NCBI RefSeq assembly: GCF_006539345.1
Contig: NZ_BJMV01000007.1
Coordinates: 109,045-173,044 of the forward strand
Direction: 5' to 3'
DNA length: 64,000 nucleotides
Origin: Acetobacter peroxydans
Lineage (GTDB): Bacteria; Pseudomonadota; Alphaproteobacteria; Acetobacterales; Acetobacteraceae
A model generated the notes under the pieces. That model did not search any database and was not told the DNA's origin. It saw only the letters and a program-made list of their open reading frames with translations. The translations under genes and the position numbers were made by a program. Positions 1-9,862 of the stretch are shown piece after piece (positions within the stretch are counted from its first letter, which is position 1; each line of letters opens with the position of its first letter).

Positions 1-2
1 GC

Positions 3-146
3 CGGGTAACGGGGCTGGCCTGGCCGCTTTACGTGCTCGATATTCCCGGTGGGTACGGCAAGGTGCCGCTTGGCCCCGGTTATGTGGACGGGGCCGCGCA
101 GGTGCGCGACCCGTCAGGCCGCACGCATAGGCTGGAGCGCCCGTAG
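3..146 (+). CDS. Lysine 2,3-aminomutase-like protein (C-terminal 47 residues)
   Basis: Only the last 47 codons are in the window; the gene enters from the left edge. The tail reads through a DIPGGYGKVPLGPGYV stretch. This resembles the conserved C-terminal signature of the KamA/EpmB family of radical SAM, PLP-dependent lysine aminomutases. In that family the enzyme makes beta-lysine from lysine, and EpmB supplies it for elongation factor P modification. Which of the two roles applies cannot be judged, because the radical SAM cysteines lie outside the window. The stop codon is TAG at 144-146, and the gene converges on ggt with only 24 bases between. Confidence 0.75.
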   Translation, partial: RVTGLAWPLYVLDIPGGYGKVPLGPGYVDGAAQVRDPSGRTHRLERP

Positions 147-170
147 GAACCCGCTCAACAGGGCGTGGCG

Positions 171-2069
171 CTATTGCACGCCGATAGCCGCGCCGCCGGG
201 GTGACGGCGGTCATAGCCGCCGTAATAGCCGCCTTTCGCGTCGGTCGCCCCGAGGGACGGTGCCCCGACCAGTATGCCCTCAGGAATTCCCCATGGCGCA
301 TGGGGGGCAAAGTGGTAGCCTTCCTGTTCAAGCGTGTGGGCGACATCGGGGCTGACCGCACCGGACTCAACCTCGACCGTTTCGGGCATCCACTGTTCAT
401 GCAGGCGTGGCAGGTCGATGGCTTTCTGAATATCCAGCCCGTAATCCACCACGCCCAGCACAACTGACAGCACGATGGTGGGAATGCGCGAGCCGCCGGG
501 ACTGCCAATGACCATGACCGGCGCGCCGTCGCGCGAGAGAATGGTGGGCGACATGGAGGAAAGCGGTGTCTTGCCGGGTGCTATGGCGTTGGCGCGGCTG
601 CCGGGAATACCGAACATGTTCGGTGTGCCGGGTTTGATGGAGAAGTCGTCCATCTCGTCATTCATGACAATGCCGGTCGTGCCCCCGACAACTTTCGCGC
701 CGAACCAGCCATTAAGCGTGTAGGTGGTAGAAACGGCGAAACCCGTGCGGTCAATGACGGAGTAATGGGTTGTCTGCGGTTTTTCCGGCACGGCCTCTCC
801 CGCCTGAAGGTCGGCGGATGGCACAGCATGGTCGGTGGGAATGGCCGCCCGGACAGCGTTGATATAGGCCGGGTTGAGCAGGTGGCTGATCGGGTTGCGG
901 ACAAAAGCGGGGTCGCCCAGATTGCGCCGGTCTGAATAGGCGTGGCGCATGGCTTCAATTTCGCGTTGCAGGGCCGGAGCGGTATGCAGGCCCAGCGCGT
1001 GCATGTCATAGCCGGACAGGATGTCCAGCATTTCGCACAGTGCGACGCCCCCCGCACTGGGTGGCGGGGCCGTTTCCACCAGAAAGCCCCGATAGGTGCA
1101 GCTCAGCGGTGGCAATTCGCGCGGGGTATAGCGGGCAAAGTCCTCGTTTTGCAGAATGCCGCCGTTCAGGCGCGCAACGCGCACCAGCTCCTGTGCAATG
1201 GGGCCATGGTAGAACGCATCCGTTCCCCCATGCGCGACCTGTTCGAGCGTGTGGGCCAGATGGGCCTGCACGAGTCTGTCGCCAGCCTGAAGCGGCGTGC
1301 CGTCGGGGCGCAGAAAAATGGCGCGGGCGTACGGGTCTTTGGCCAGGCCATCAGTGGCGGTATGGAGCAGCGCCACATCGCCTGTTTCCAGCACGAAACC
1401 GTTGCGCGCCAGTTCGATGGCGGGCTCCATATCTGTCTGACGTGACAGATGGCCCCAGCGCTGACGCACCAGTTCAAGCCCCGCCACCGTGCCGGGCACG
1501 GCAACTGCTTTCCAGCCCAGAACGGACAGGTCGGGTATGACCTGCCCTTTGCTGTCCAGATACATGTCGGCTTTTGCGGCCAGCGGTGCTTTTTCACGGA
1601 AATCGAGGAAAACGGTCTTCTGGCCGGGCGGGCGTAGCAGCATGAAGCCGCCGCCGCCCAGATTGCCAGCAGCCGGATACACGACGGCCAGCGCGTAGCC
1701 CATGGCGACGGCGGCGTCAGCGGCATTTCCGCCCTGCGCCAGAATACGTGCCCCGGCCTCGGAGGCCAGTTTCTGGGCGGAAACCACCATGCCATGCGGC
1801 CCCCACGTCGGGGCGAGCGCAGGCAGGTGGTCGGGGTCGCTGCTGGCATAGGCCAGCGGGTCCGTGCTGGCGGGCGGGGCTGTCGAAGGCGTAACAGCAG
1901 ACTGAGCCGCCGCCGGAGCGGTGGTGAACGGCGCACCTGAGGGCAGGCCAGCCGCCAGCATGAAGAAGGCGGCGCAGGTGCGAAGCAGAAGCCCGCGGGC
2001 CGTTCCCTTGTGGGCGGGGGCCAGAGGGGCAGACCCCGTGGAGACCGGGCCGGGCGCGGGCTGTGTCAT
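171..2069 (-). CDS. ggt: Gamma-glutamyltransferase (glutathione hydrolase), secreted
   Basis: The 632-residue precursor belongs to the Ntn-hydrolase family that cleaves glutathione and other gamma-glutamyl compounds in the periplasm. The N-terminus carries a basic, then hydrophobic stretch (about residues 25-56) ending in alanines, consistent with a signal peptide. The self-cleavage site is visible as TTHYSV, with Thr433 the expected new N-terminus and nucleophile of the small subunit. The GSPGGSRIP oxyanion-region motif follows. The ATG at 2069 was chosen because it lies two bases after the map stop codon. An in-frame start further upstream would overlap map by about 135 bases. Tight spacing suggests a map-ggt operon. 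Confidence 0.93.
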   Translation of the reverse strand: MTQPAPGPVSTGSAPLAPAHKGTARGLLLRTCAAFFMLAAGLPSGAPFTTAPAAAQSAVTPSTAPPASTDPLAYASSDPDHLPALAPTWGPHGMVVSAQKLASEAGARILAQGGNAADAAVAMGYALAVVYPAAGNLGGGGFMLLRPPGQKTVFLDFREKAPLAAKADMYLDSKGQVIPDLSVLGWKAVAVPGTVAGLELVRQRWGHLSRQTDMEPAIELARNGFVLETGDVALLHTATDGLAKDPYARAIFLRPDGTPLQAGDRLVQAHLAHTLEQVAHGGTDAFYHGPIAQELVRVARLNGGILQNEDFARYTPRELPPLSCTYRGFLVETAPPPSAGGVALCEMLDILSGYDMHALGLHTAPALQREIEAMRHAYSDRRNLGDPAFVRNPISHLLNPAYINAVRAAIPTDHAVPSADLQAGEAVPEKPQTTHYSVIDRTGFAVSTTYTLNGWFGAKVVGGTTGIVMNDEMDDFSIKPGTPNMFGIPGSRANAIAPGKTPLSSMSPTILSRDGAPVMVIGSPGGSRIPTIVLSVVLGVVDYGLDIQKAIDLPRLHEQWMPETVEVESGAVSPDVAHTLEQEGYHFAPHAPWGIPEGILVGAPSLGATDAKGGYYGGYDRRHPGGAAIGVQ

Positions 2070-2071
2070 GC

Positions 2072-2872
2072 TTATCCTTTCGGGGTGTAGGGCGGGTGCG
2101 TATAGCCAGCAGGCGAGAGGGTGAAGATCTCGTAGCCGGTTTCGGTTACGGCCAGCATATGCTCGAACTGGGCGGACAGGGAACGGTCGCGCGTGACGGC
2201 TGTCCACTCGTCTTCCAGAATTTTCACATCGGGTTTGCCGATATTGAGCATGGGCTCGATGGTGAACACCATGCCCGCCTTGAGCTTGAGCCCTGTGCCG
2301 GGCTTGCCGTAATGCAGCACATTGGGTTCGGCATGGAAGGTGCGGCCAATGCCGTGGCCACAGAAATCGGTCACGATGGAGTAGCGGTTCTTTTCCGCGT
2401 GGCTCTGGATCGCATGGCCAATATCGCCCAGTGTCGCGCCCGGCTTTACAACTTCAATCCCGCGCATGAGGCATTCATAGGTGGTGTCCACCAGTTTGGT
2501 CGCTTTGATGGAGACCTTGCCTACGGAGTACATGCGGCTGGTATCACCAAACCAGCCGTTCAGCTTGGGGGTCACGTCGATGTTGACGATATCGCCTTCC
2601 AGCAGGGGGCGGTCCCCCGGAATGCCATGGCAGACAACATGGTTGACCGAAATGCAGCAGGACTTGGGATAGCCGCGATAGTTCAGCGGCCCCGGCACGG
2701 CGCCATGGGCGAGCGTGTATTCATGAATGATCCGGTCCAGCTCGCCGGTGGTGACGCCGGGCCTGACATAATCGGTGATCATATCCAGCGTTTCGGCAGC
2801 CAGGCGACCCGCCGCGCGGAGCCCTATAAAGTCTTCTTCTGTGTGGATAATGATTCCGGCTCTGCCTGCCAT
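2072..2872 (-). CDS. map: Methionine aminopeptidase, type I
   Basis: This 266-residue cytosolic metalloenzyme removes the initiator methionine from new proteins. The five metal ligands are visible: two Asp in NIDVTP and WFGDTSRM, His in CGHGIGR, and Glu in FTIEPM and EDEWTAV. The length fits type Ia enzymes without an N-terminal extension. I chose the ATG at 2872 (MAGRAGIIIH) because an AAAGAGG ribosome binding site sits just upstream. A longer frame to 2998 has no family similarity in its extra residues. The gene is followed directly by ggt. Confidence 0.95.
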   Translation of the reverse strand: MAGRAGIIIHTEEDFIGLRAAGRLAAETLDMITDYVRPGVTTGELDRIIHEYTLAHGAVPGPLNYRGYPKSCCISVNHVVCHGIPGDRPLLEGDIVNIDVTPKLNGWFGDTSRMYSVGKVSIKATKLVDTTYECLMRGIEVVKPGATLGDIGHAIQSHAEKNRYSIVTDFCGHGIGRTFHAEPNVLHYGKPGTGLKLKAGMVFTIEPMLNIGKPDVKILEDEWTAVTRDRSLSAQFEHMLAVTETGYEIFTLSPAGYTHPPYTPKG

Positions 2873-3110
2873 GTCTGCCTCTTTGCTGTGTCCGCCAAGG
2901 ATGCGGGTCGATACAAGGCGGCAAAGATGGAGATACTGGCCCGCAATGGCAACCCGCTTTCGGCTGCCGTCAGGCTGCCATAACCGTGGAGCGGCCATTC
3001 CCGGCGCGGCGCAGGGTGGTCAGGGCCAAGGCCCACAGGCTCTTTCGAGCGAGACAGCCCGGACGCTGCGGGCCTGTTGCGAGGGGGGCGCAATGCCCGC
3101 CCTCTGGCAC

Positions 3111-4259
3111 TCAGGTACGGTTGCGCGCGTGCGTGGTGGTATGGCGGACCGGGTGGGTGCGGGCGGAAATGGCATGAACCTTCGCGCCGATCAGCCGCAC
3201 ACGGTGATCATGCGCGACGCTCGTGTGGCCCCGGCGCGCATGGGGCGTTGCGGCTTCAGCCACTTCCAGAGCTTTGTGGCGGCTGGCCCCAGCCATAGCA
3301 ATAACCCGGTGCTGACGCATGACGGAGTGCTGCGTGCTGGCGCGTGCGAGCACCAGCGGACGTTCGACAGGGGCAACCCCTTCAGCGTCAAAGCCCCGGT
3401 CAAGCTGGCTGGCCATGATCTGGGTGCGCTGCGAGTTGCTTGAAGAACCGAGCACAACCCCGACGAGCCGTACATTGTCACGCATGGCGGAGGTGACAAG
3501 GTTATGTCCCGCCTCCTGCGTGTAGCCGGTCTTCATGCCCTCTGCTCCGGCATAGACCTTGAGCATGGGGTTGTGGTTGGGAATGACCCGCTGGTGGAAG
3601 CGGAAGCTCGGCGTGGAGAAGTAGTGATAATATTCGGGAAAATCGGCGATCAGCCGGCGCCCGAGTGTGGCCAGATCGCGCGCCGTCGTCAGTTGCTCGG
3701 TATTCGGCAGGCCGGAAGCATTGCGGAAGGTCGTATTGTTCATGCCGAGCGCATGGGCCTGACGGGTCATCATGGCCGCGAACTGTGGCTCGCTGCCGCC
3801 CCCGATGAGTTCTCCCAGCGCGCAGGCGGCATCATTGGCGGACTTGGTGACAAGAGCAAGAATGGCTTCTTCCACTGTCAGGTACGAACCGGGCACCAGC
3901 CCCAGCTTGGAGGGCTCCATGGTGGAGGCATGGATTGATACCGGCACCTGCTGGTCGGGGGTAATCATGCCCGCGCGCAGGGCGCTGAAAGCCATGTAAA
4001 GCGTCATCAGCTTGGTCAGGCTGGCAGGGTAGCGGCGCAGATCAGGGTTATTCTGCGACAGGACATCGCCTGTACGGGCGTCCACCACGATTGTGCTGAT
4101 CTGGTGGGCATATTGCGCGTGCGCCGCGCCGCCTGTAAGGCCGCCAACAGCCAGAGCCATCAGCCCGGCCGCCCATGCGCCGCGCCGTGCTATTTTTACG
4201 CCTGTGGCGACAGGCACCGCAGGAAGTGCGGTCTGCCGCTGTCTTGCCCGTGCGGACAT
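3111..4259 (-). CDS. D-alanyl-D-alanine carboxypeptidase (S11 family penicillin-binding protein)
   Basis: This is a low-molecular-weight penicillin-binding protein that trims the terminal D-Ala from peptidoglycan stem peptides. All three active-site motifs of the SxxK acyltransferase family are present: SLTK (residues 80-83), SAN (140-142) and KTG (about 243-245). A hydrophobic signal segment ends at AHAQ (about residue 48), so the enzyme is exported. After the catalytic domain the last 100 residues are basic and rich in His, Arg and Thr, with no recognisable domain. The start is uncertain: ATG at 4259 is used here, but a GTG at 4274 has a better G-rich site upstream. The gene is divergent from clpS. 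Confidence 0.88.
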   Translation of the reverse strand: MSARARQRQTALPAVPVATGVKIARRGAWAAGLMALAVGGLTGGAAHAQYAHQISTIVVDARTGDVLSQNNPDLRRYPASLTKLMTLYMAFSALRAGMITPDQQVPVSIHASTMEPSKLGLVPGSYLTVEEAILALVTKSANDAACALGELIGGGSEPQFAAMMTRQAHALGMNNTTFRNASGLPNTEQLTTARDLATLGRRLIADFPEYYHYFSTPSFRFHQRVIPNHNPMLKVYAGAEGMKTGYTQEAGHNLVTSAMRDNVRLVGVVLGSSSNSQRTQIMASQLDRGFDAEGVAPVERPLVLARASTQHSVMRQHRVIAMAGASRHKALEVAEAATPHARRGHTSVAHDHRVRLIGAKVHAISARTHPVRHTTTHARNRT

Positions 4260-4573
4260 CTGTTTCTGTGCCACCGTTACCCCCGGCTTCTTTCTAATCT
4301 TCAGTATTCCGCCTGACGCGCGGAATCGCAAGAGAAGACTTACAAAAACCATGATAATCTAAAGCACTGCCATGCAGGGGCGATAAGGCCGGCGGGACAG
4401 TTTCATCATGACAGGGGCGTATCCCGTGTGGCACAAGCGGGATCATACCTGACAGTTGATTGTAGGGAAGGGGCCGCCGACTCCGGCGGCAGCAGGGAGT
4501 AACCTTGTTTTTTCCGGCCCGATGCGGAAAAACAGCCCTCATTCGTGCAACCGGGTTCCGGAGTGTCTTCGCC
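4260..4573. other. Divergent intergenic region between the carboxypeptidase gene and clpS
   Basis: About 314 bases separate the two divergent genes. I see no open frame with family similarity. A perfect 7-bp GC-rich hairpin (GCCGCCG, loop ACTC, CGGCGGC, 4473-4490) lies in the clpS leader, followed by a T-rich stretch at about 4504-4511. It could be a weak attenuator or simply leader structure. No convincing -35/-10 pair was found. Confidence 0.35.
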
Positions 4574-4951
4574 ATGCTTTCGTCGCGTTATCCTGTCCTG
4601 CATACGGGCAACGGACCATCCCGACGCGATGGCGGCCAAGAGCCGGACGGGAACGATGCCGATGTAGGTGTGGTGGTGCGGGCCAAGCCCAAAACCCGCA
4701 AGCCCGCGATGTACAAGGTGCTGATGCTCAACGACGATTACACCCCGATGGAATTCGTGGTGTACGTGCTGGAGCGGTTTTTCCAGAAAAACCGTGAGGA
4801 AGCGACCGACATCATGCTCAATGTCCACCGGCGCGGCGTGGGTGTGTGCGGTGTGTTTACGTACGAGGTGGCGGAAACCAAGGTTTCGCAGGTCATGGAT
4901 CTGGCGCGGCAGAACCAGCACCCCTTGCAGTGTACCATCGAAAAGGACTGA
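4574..4951 (+). CDS. clpS: ATP-dependent Clp protease adaptor ClpS
   Basis: This is the 125-residue N-recognin adaptor that delivers N-degron substrates to ClpA. The core, about residues 40-120, contains the family signatures [16 protein letters not shown] and [17 protein letters not shown], which form the ClpA-binding and N-degron-binding fold. The N-terminal 35 residues are poorly conserved and rich in Gly and Asp, as expected for the flexible tail. The ATG at 4574 is preceded by GGAG. A start at 4505 is possible but adds residues not typical of the family. The partner gene clpA begins 205 bases downstream on the same strand. Confidence 0.93.
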   Translation: MLSSRYPVLHTGNGPSRRDGGQEPDGNDADVGVVVRAKPKTRKPAMYKVLMLNDDYTPMEFVVYVLERFFQKNREEATDIMLNVHRRGVGVCGVFTYEVAETKVSQVMDLARQNQHPLQCTIEKD

Positions 4952-5023
4952 GCAGGCCTTCAAGACTCCTTGTCCGGAGCCGCCTTTGCGGGCGATGTGG
5001 TAAAAAACCACGATAAAAAAACA

Positions 5024-5050
5024 CTTGTCACAATTTTTATGCGCTTATGA
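5024..5050 (+). promoter_or_regulatory. Putative RpoH (heat-shock) promoter of clpA
   Basis: CTTG at 5024-5027 is followed after 16 bases by CTTATGA at 5044-5050. The alphaproteobacterial RpoH consensus is CTTG, 17-18 bases, CYTATNT, so six of seven -10 positions match and the spacer is one base short. It lies about 107 bases before the clpA start. A sigma-70 reading would need a spacer of only 14-15 bases. This is inference from motif matching. Confidence 0.4.
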
Positions 5051-5156
5051 CTCGCATTTCTGGCTGAAGCAGCCAAATATGCAGGAAGGGCTTCTACGCC
5101 TGTGGCGGTTTCTGCATGGGCCACGGAGAGAAGATCCTCGAAAGGAGCGTCTCGTC

Positions 5157-7499
5157 ATGTTGTCACGCAATCTTGAGCAGACGTTGCATCGGGCGCTTAT
5201 TCTGGCCGGGGATCGGCATCATGAATACGCCACGCTGGAGCATCTGCTTCTGGCCTTGGTGGACGATTCGGATGCCGTTACGGTGTTCCGGGCCTGCGGC
5301 GTTGATCTCGATCGCCTGAGAACCGATCTGACGGGTTTTCTCGACAAGGATCTCGCGGGGCTGGCCGCTGACCGTCCGACTGAGCCCAAGCCTACGGCGG
5401 CTTTCCAGCGGGTGATCCAGCGTGCGGCTATTCATGTCCAGTCCACCGGACGGGAGGAGGTGACGGGCGCCAACGTGCTTGTCGCCCTGTTTGCCGAACG
5501 TGAAAGCCACGCGGTGTATTTCCTGCAACTGCAGGACATGACCCGGCTGGATGCAGTGAACTTCCTCTCGCACGGTATTGCCAAGGCGCCTGATCGTTCC
5601 ACGCGGAGACCGATCACCGGCACGGGGCCGAGTGCGGACAAGGCGGAAGAGCCCGAACGGAGCGAAAGCAAGAGCCAGAAAAGCCAGGATGCGCTGTCAA
5701 CTTACTGCGTCAACCTGAATGACAAGGCGCTTGCCGGTAAGGTGGACCCGCTGATCGGGCGCGACACGGAAATCGAGCGCACGATCCAGATCCTGTGCCG
5801 CCGCACCAAGAACAACCCGCTTTATGTGGGCGATCCCGGTGTGGGCAAGACCGCGATTGCCGAAGGGCTGGCCCGCCGTATTGTGGAAGGCAACGTGCCC
5901 GAGGTGCTGTTGCAGTCCACCATCTATTCGCTCGACATGGGGGCGCTGCTGGCTGGCACCCGCTATCGGGGTGATTTCGAGGAACGCCTGAAGGCGGTGG
6001 TGACAGAGCTTGATCAGGACCCTCATGCGATCCTGTTCATTGACGAAATCCACACCGTCATTGGGGCGGGTGCGACATCGGGCGGGGCCATGGATGCGTC
6101 CAACCTGCTCAAGCCTGCGCTTGCGGCTGGTACGCTGCGCTGCATCGGCTCCACAACTTATAAGGAATTCCGTCAGCATTTCGAAAAGGACCGCGCGCTG
6201 GTACGGCGTTTCCAGAAGATCGACGTGCCCGAGCCGACCATTGACGACGCGGTGAAAATCCTGCGTGGCCTCAAGGGAAGTTACGAAAAGCACCATAAGG
6301 TGCGCTACACGGATGAGGCAATCCGCGGGGCTGTCGAGCTTTCGGCAAAGTACATTCACGACCGTAAGCTGCCCGACAAGGCTATCGACGTGATCGACGA
6401 GGTCGGTGCATCGCGTATGCTGCAACCCGAAGGCCGCCGCCGCAAGACGGTGAACCTGAAGGATGTGGAAGACATCATCGCCCGCATCGCGCGCATTCCG
6501 CCCAAGAGCATCTCGGCGGATGACAAGGAAGTGCTACGTAGCCTTGAGCGTGACCTCAAGGGCATGGTGTTCGGGCAGGACAAGGCTATCGACGCCCTCT
6601 CCGCCGCCATCAAGCTGGCGCGGGCGGGGCTGCGTGAGCCTGAAAAGCCGATTGGCAACTACCTCTTCTCCGGGCCGACAGGCGTGGGCAAGACAGAGGT
6701 GGCGCGTCAGCTCGCTACAGCACTCGGCATCGAACTGATCCGTTTCGATATGTCGGAATACATGGAGCGGCACTCAGTCTCGCGTCTGCTCGGCGCTCCG
6801 CCCGGCTATGTCGGGTTCGATCAGGGGGGTCTGCTGACCGATGCCATCGACCAGCACCCGCACGCGGTGTTGCTGCTCGATGAAATCGAAAAGGCCCATC
6901 CCGACCTGTACAACGTGCTGTTGCAGGTGATGGATAACGGCAAGCTGACCGATCATAATGGCAAGACGGTCGATTTCCGGAATGTCATCCTGATCATGAC
7001 CACCAATGCCGGGGCGTCTGATCTGAACAAGGAGGCCGTTGGTTTCGGGCGCACCGTGCGGGAAGGCGAGGATGAAGAGGCCATCAAGCGCCTGTTCACG
7101 CCCGAGTTTCGTAACCGTCTGGATGCGATCATTCCCTTCGCGCATCTGACGCCGGAAATCGTGGGGCAGGTGGTCGAGAAGTTCGTGCTGCAGCTTGAAG
7201 CCCAGCTTGCAGACCGTAACGTGACCATCGAACTGTCTTCCGCTGCCAAGGAGTGGCTGGTGGAGCGTGGATATGACCGTCTGTATGGTGCGCGCCCGAT
7301 GGGCCGGGTCATTCAGGAGTCGATCAAGAAACCGCTGGCGGAAGAACTGCTGTTCGGTCGTCTGACAAAGGGCGGTGCGGTCAAGATCGGCCTGCGCAAT
7401 GGCGAACTGGTGTTCGACATTGTGGAAAGCAGTGTCGCTGTCCCGTCCGGCGGTGAGGATGAACGCGGCAGCGAGCGGGAGGAGGAAGCAACCAGCTAA
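5157..7499 (+). CDS. clpA: ATP-dependent Clp protease ATP-binding subunit ClpA
   Basis: This 780-residue AAA+ unfoldase feeds substrates into the ClpP protease chamber. It begins with the Clp-N double repeat (residues 1-145), then the first AAA module with Walker A GDPGVGKT near residue 225 and Walker B LFIDEIH. The second AAA module has [10 protein letters not shown] near 505 and [12 protein letters not shown]. ClpA rather than ClpB is indicated by the absence of the long coiled-coil middle domain and by the clpS neighbour. The ATG at 5157 has an AAAGGAG site. A longer in-frame extension starting at TTG 5025 lies inside the promoter region and was rejected. Confidence 0.96.
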   Translation: MLSRNLEQTLHRALILAGDRHHEYATLEHLLLALVDDSDAVTVFRACGVDLDRLRTDLTGFLDKDLAGLAADRPTEPKPTAAFQRVIQRAAIHVQSTGREEVTGANVLVALFAERESHAVYFLQLQDMTRLDAVNFLSHGIAKAPDRSTRRPITGTGPSADKAEEPERSESKSQKSQDALSTYCVNLNDKALAGKVDPLIGRDTEIERTIQILCRRTKNNPLYVGDPGVGKTAIAEGLARRIVEGNVPEVLLQSTIYSLDMGALLAGTRYRGDFEERLKAVVTELDQDPHAILFIDEIHTVIGAGATSGGAMDASNLLKPALAAGTLRCIGSTTYKEFRQHFEKDRALVRRFQKIDVPEPTIDDAVKILRGLKGSYEKHHKVRYTDEAIRGAVELSAKYIHDRKLPDKAIDVIDEVGASRMLQPEGRRRKTVNLKDVEDIIARIARIPPKSISADDKEVLRSLERDLKGMVFGQDKAIDALSAAIKLARAGLREPEKPIGNYLFSGPTGVGKTEVARQLATALGIELIRFDMSEYMERHSVSRLLGAPPGYVGFDQGGLLTDAIDQHPHAVLLLDEIEKAHPDLYNVLLQVMDNGKLTDHNGKTVDFRNVILIMTTNAGASDLNKEAVGFGRTVREGEDEEAIKRLFTPEFRNRLDAIIPFAHLTPEIVGQVVEKFVLQLEAQLADRNVTIELSSAAKEWLVERGYDRLYGARPMGRVIQESIKKPLAEELLFGRLTKGGAVKIGLRNGELVFDIVESSVAVPSGGEDERGSEREEEATS

Positions 7500-7520
7500 G
7501 GCGAATTGCTCCGTAAGGTT

Positions 7521-7563
7521 AAAAAACGGCTGACAAGCCATTGAGCCTGTCAGCCGTTTTTTT
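7521..7563. terminator. Bidirectional rho-independent terminator after clpA
   Basis: A perfect stem (CGGCTGACA pairing with TGTCAGCCG, loop about 12 bases) is flanked by an A-run on the left and seven Ts on the right. It can stop clpA on the plus strand and the DUF3465 gene on the minus strand, which ends at 7574. Confidence 0.85.
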
Positions 7564-7573
7564 ATGCGCGGGC

Positions 7574-8098
7574 TCAGTCGTAACGAGTGCCGTTCACCGT
7601 GACAGAGCCTGGTATGCTCCACGAGCGCCCGGTGCCGTGGTGGGTCCAGTCGATCCCTTGCCGTCTGTAAGAATCGTAATAATAGCGCCCGATAACCTCT
7701 ACGTGGTCTCCCTTGGCAACCCAGGGCCACGCCGGGGCGCGCATCTCATCCAGATTGGCAACGACACGAATGGAAATGGTAGGTGTGACGGCCACGTAGA
7801 AATAGCCGTGTACGCCGCTGCGGGTTTTTTTTGCGACCGGTGCCAGAGTCAGCACTGTGCCGCAGATGTGCACGGGCGTATCGCCCTTGGGGCCGCCCTG
7901 CTCAAAATTGTTCTGTGCAGCCAGAAAGCCCGCATTGTCACAGGTGGCGGCGACCTGCGAGGGAGGAGCCGCGCGTTCCTGCCAGGCACTGTGCCAACCT
8001 TCCCGGGCCTGCGCCAGAGGTGTGCCGATAGCGGGAAGGCAGAGGGCAAGGCCCGCCGCGAGCAGTCGGCGGAGCGGAAGGGGGCGGGTTTTCATCAT
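7574..8098 (-). CDS. Exported DUF3465-like protein
   Basis: The 174-residue protein has a signal peptide (basic start, then LLAAGLALCLPAIGTPLAQA). Its mature domain resembles the DUF3465 family: a CGTV strand, a GYFYVAVTPTISIRVVANLDE strand pair, and the family-like WTHHGTGRSW motif near the C-terminus. The fold is expected to be a small OB-like beta barrel, and the function is unknown. The start is uncertain among closely spaced ATGs (8110, 8098, 8095); 8098 is taken because it places the signal peptide at the N-terminus. It follows ppk2 by about 20 bases and is probably co-transcribed. Confidence 0.7.
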   Translation of the reverse strand: MMKTRPLPLRRLLAAGLALCLPAIGTPLAQAREGWHSAWQERAAPPSQVAATCDNAGFLAAQNNFEQGGPKGDTPVHICGTVLTLAPVAKKTRSGVHGYFYVAVTPTISIRVVANLDEMRAPAWPWVAKGDHVEVIGRYYYDSYRRQGIDWTHHGTGRSWSIPGSVTVNGTRYD

Positions 8099-8117
8099 GT
8101 GGTCCGGCATGGAGTGA

Positions 8118-9050
8118 TCAGGATTTGAGCTTACGCCTGTTCGGGCTTTTCTCATTCAGCAGGCTGTCACGGTAATTGTCGAGCTGGCGGCTGATATCCG
8201 GCGCGGGGGCAGGTATTGTCTGGTGCAGGTTGTGCAACGCCCGGATAATGGTGCCGATCACGACCAGATGTGCGTACCATTTCTGGTTGGCGGGCACGAT
8301 GGTCCATGGCGCATGGGAACGCGCGGTGGCGGCGATGGTGTCCTGATATGCGGTCTGGTACTCGTTCCAGAATTCGCGCTCCTGCAGGTCGGATGAGGAG
8401 AACTTCCAGCGTTTTGAAGGGATGTCCAGCCGGGCCAGAAGGCGCTTGCGCTGTTCCTCGTGCGAGATGTTCAGAAAGAATTTCAGCACCAGCGTGCCCT
8501 GACGGCTCAGGTAATGCTCCAGATGGCGGATATCGCTGTAGCGCCCTTCCCAGAAGGCCAGCGTGTTGACTTCGCCGGGCAGGTGCTCATTCTGCAGAAG
8601 CTCGGGGTGGACACGCGTGATCAGCACCTCCTCGTAATGACTGCGATTGAACACGGCAATGCGCCCAGCCTGAGGGGCGGCCATATGAATACGCCACAGA
8701 AAGCCGTGCAGCAGTTCGGACGGGCCGGGCTGTTTGAAAGAGGTTACGCTTATCCCCTGCGGGTTCACGCCGGACATGACGTGCTTGATGGTGCCGTCTT
8801 TCCCTGCGGTGTCCATGCCCTGGAGGATAATCAGCAGCGAGTGCGTCTGGTTGGCGTAAAGCAGTTCCTGCAATTCCTGCAGGTGGGTCTTGACGTCAGC
8901 CAGCAGGGCTTTGCCGTGTTCCTTGTCCAGCCCCAGCCCGCCATCATCATCGGGGCTGAAATGCTCCAGACTGAAGGTCTTGCCATCCTTGACCTGATAG
9001 CTGTCCAGTGTTTTGAGAAAGCGGCTCAGATTGTTCAGGGGGTTGCTCAT
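8118..9050 (-). CDS. ppk2: Polyphosphate kinase 2 family protein
   Basis: This is a 310-residue cytosolic enzyme of the PPK2 family, which transfers phosphate between polyphosphate and nucleotides. The Walker A motif GMDTAGKDGTI (residues 78-88) and the Walker B-like FNRSHYEEVL (134-143) are intact, and the length fits a one-domain enzyme. Assignment to the subclass that phosphorylates AMP or ADP cannot be made safely by eye. The ATG at 9050 gives MSNPLNNLSR; a longer frame to 9182 has no similarity in the extra part. The DUF3465 gene lies immediately downstream. The plus-strand yqgE gene starts 117 bases away in the divergent direction. Confidence 0.92.
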   Translation of the reverse strand: MSNPLNNLSRFLKTLDSYQVKDGKTFSLEHFSPDDDGGLGLDKEHGKALLADVKTHLQELQELLYANQTHSLLIILQGMDTAGKDGTIKHVMSGVNPQGISVTSFKQPGPSELLHGFLWRIHMAAPQAGRIAVFNRSHYEEVLITRVHPELLQNEHLPGEVNTLAFWEGRYSDIRHLEHYLSRQGTLVLKFFLNISHEEQRKRLLARLDIPSKRWKFSSSDLQEREFWNEYQTAYQDTIAATARSHAPWTIVPANQKWYAHLVVIGTIIRALHNLHQTIPAPAPDISRQLDNYRDSLLNEKSPNRRKLKS

Positions 9051-9167
9051 GCAAGGATGCCTTTGGAGGGTCGGAGGCGCTGTTATCGTGTCCGGCGCGA
9101 CAGTCAATCTGTTGTGGGCCGCGATGATGGTCTTGTCAAAAGCGTGGAAGACCTCATATTTTCTCAC

Positions 9168-9776
9168 ATGCTCTCCACACATTCCATCCTGAATTCGGGC
9201 TTTGCGCTGGAAGAGGGTGTGTCCCTTAGCGGAACCCTGCTTGTCGCGACCCCCATGCTGGGTGACACGCCGTTCGCGCAGTCGGTTATCTATCTATGCG
9301 CTCATACGACTGAAGGAGGAGCGATGGGGCTTGTGGTGAATCGCCGCCTGCCTCGTCCTGGACTGGATGAACTTCTTGAGCAGCTTCAGATCGGCCCCGT
9401 GCCGCCGAAACGGCGCATAGGCCTGTGTGCTGGCGGGCCGCTGGATGAAGGGCATGGCCTTGTGCTGCATTCTTCAGACTGGAGTGGAGAGGAAAGCATG
9501 ACGGTTACCAGCAACGTCACGCTGACCGCCAGCATGGATGTTCTGTGCGAGATCGCAGCAGGGCAGGGGCCGAAAGATGCCCTTCTGGCCATGGGGCACG
9601 CCGGCTGGGCGGCCGGGCAGCTTGAGCAGGAAATCCTGCATCATGATGCGTGGCTTGTGGTGCCGGCCACACGGGATCTGGTGTTCGGGACGGATCAGAC
9701 AGCCAAATGGCGGCGCGCTCTGGCGTCTATCCGCGTCGATCCAGCGCGTCTGAGCGCTCAGACCGGACATGCCTGA
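9168..9776 (+). CDS. YqgE/AlgH family protein (UPF0301)
   Basis: The 202-residue protein matches the YqgE/AlgH family: the N-terminal LSGTLLVATPMLGDTPFAQSVIYLCAH block, the GLVVNRRL turn and the GLCAGGPLDEGHGLVLH block. The family is widespread in proteobacteria and was linked to alginate regulation in Pseudomonas, but its biochemical role is not settled. The ATG at 9168 lacks a strong ribosome binding site. It is kept because conservation starts about 12 residues later and there is no other good start. No partner gene is evident downstream. Confidence 0.88.
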   Translation: MLSTHSILNSGFALEEGVSLSGTLLVATPMLGDTPFAQSVIYLCAHTTEGGAMGLVVNRRLPRPGLDELLEQLQIGPVPPKRRIGLCAGGPLDEGHGLVLHSSDWSGEESMTVTSNVTLTASMDVLCEIAAGQGPKDALLAMGHAGWAAGQLEQEILHHDAWLVVPATRDLVFGTDQTAKWRRALASIRVDPARLSAQTGHA

Positions 9777-9862
9777 GCGGCACTGTTTTCATAAGCTGCT
9801 GGAGGCGGTGTGCCGCGTCTGCGGCGTGTTTTCCGTAGACGGGAAGGAGAAGAAAGCTGAGC

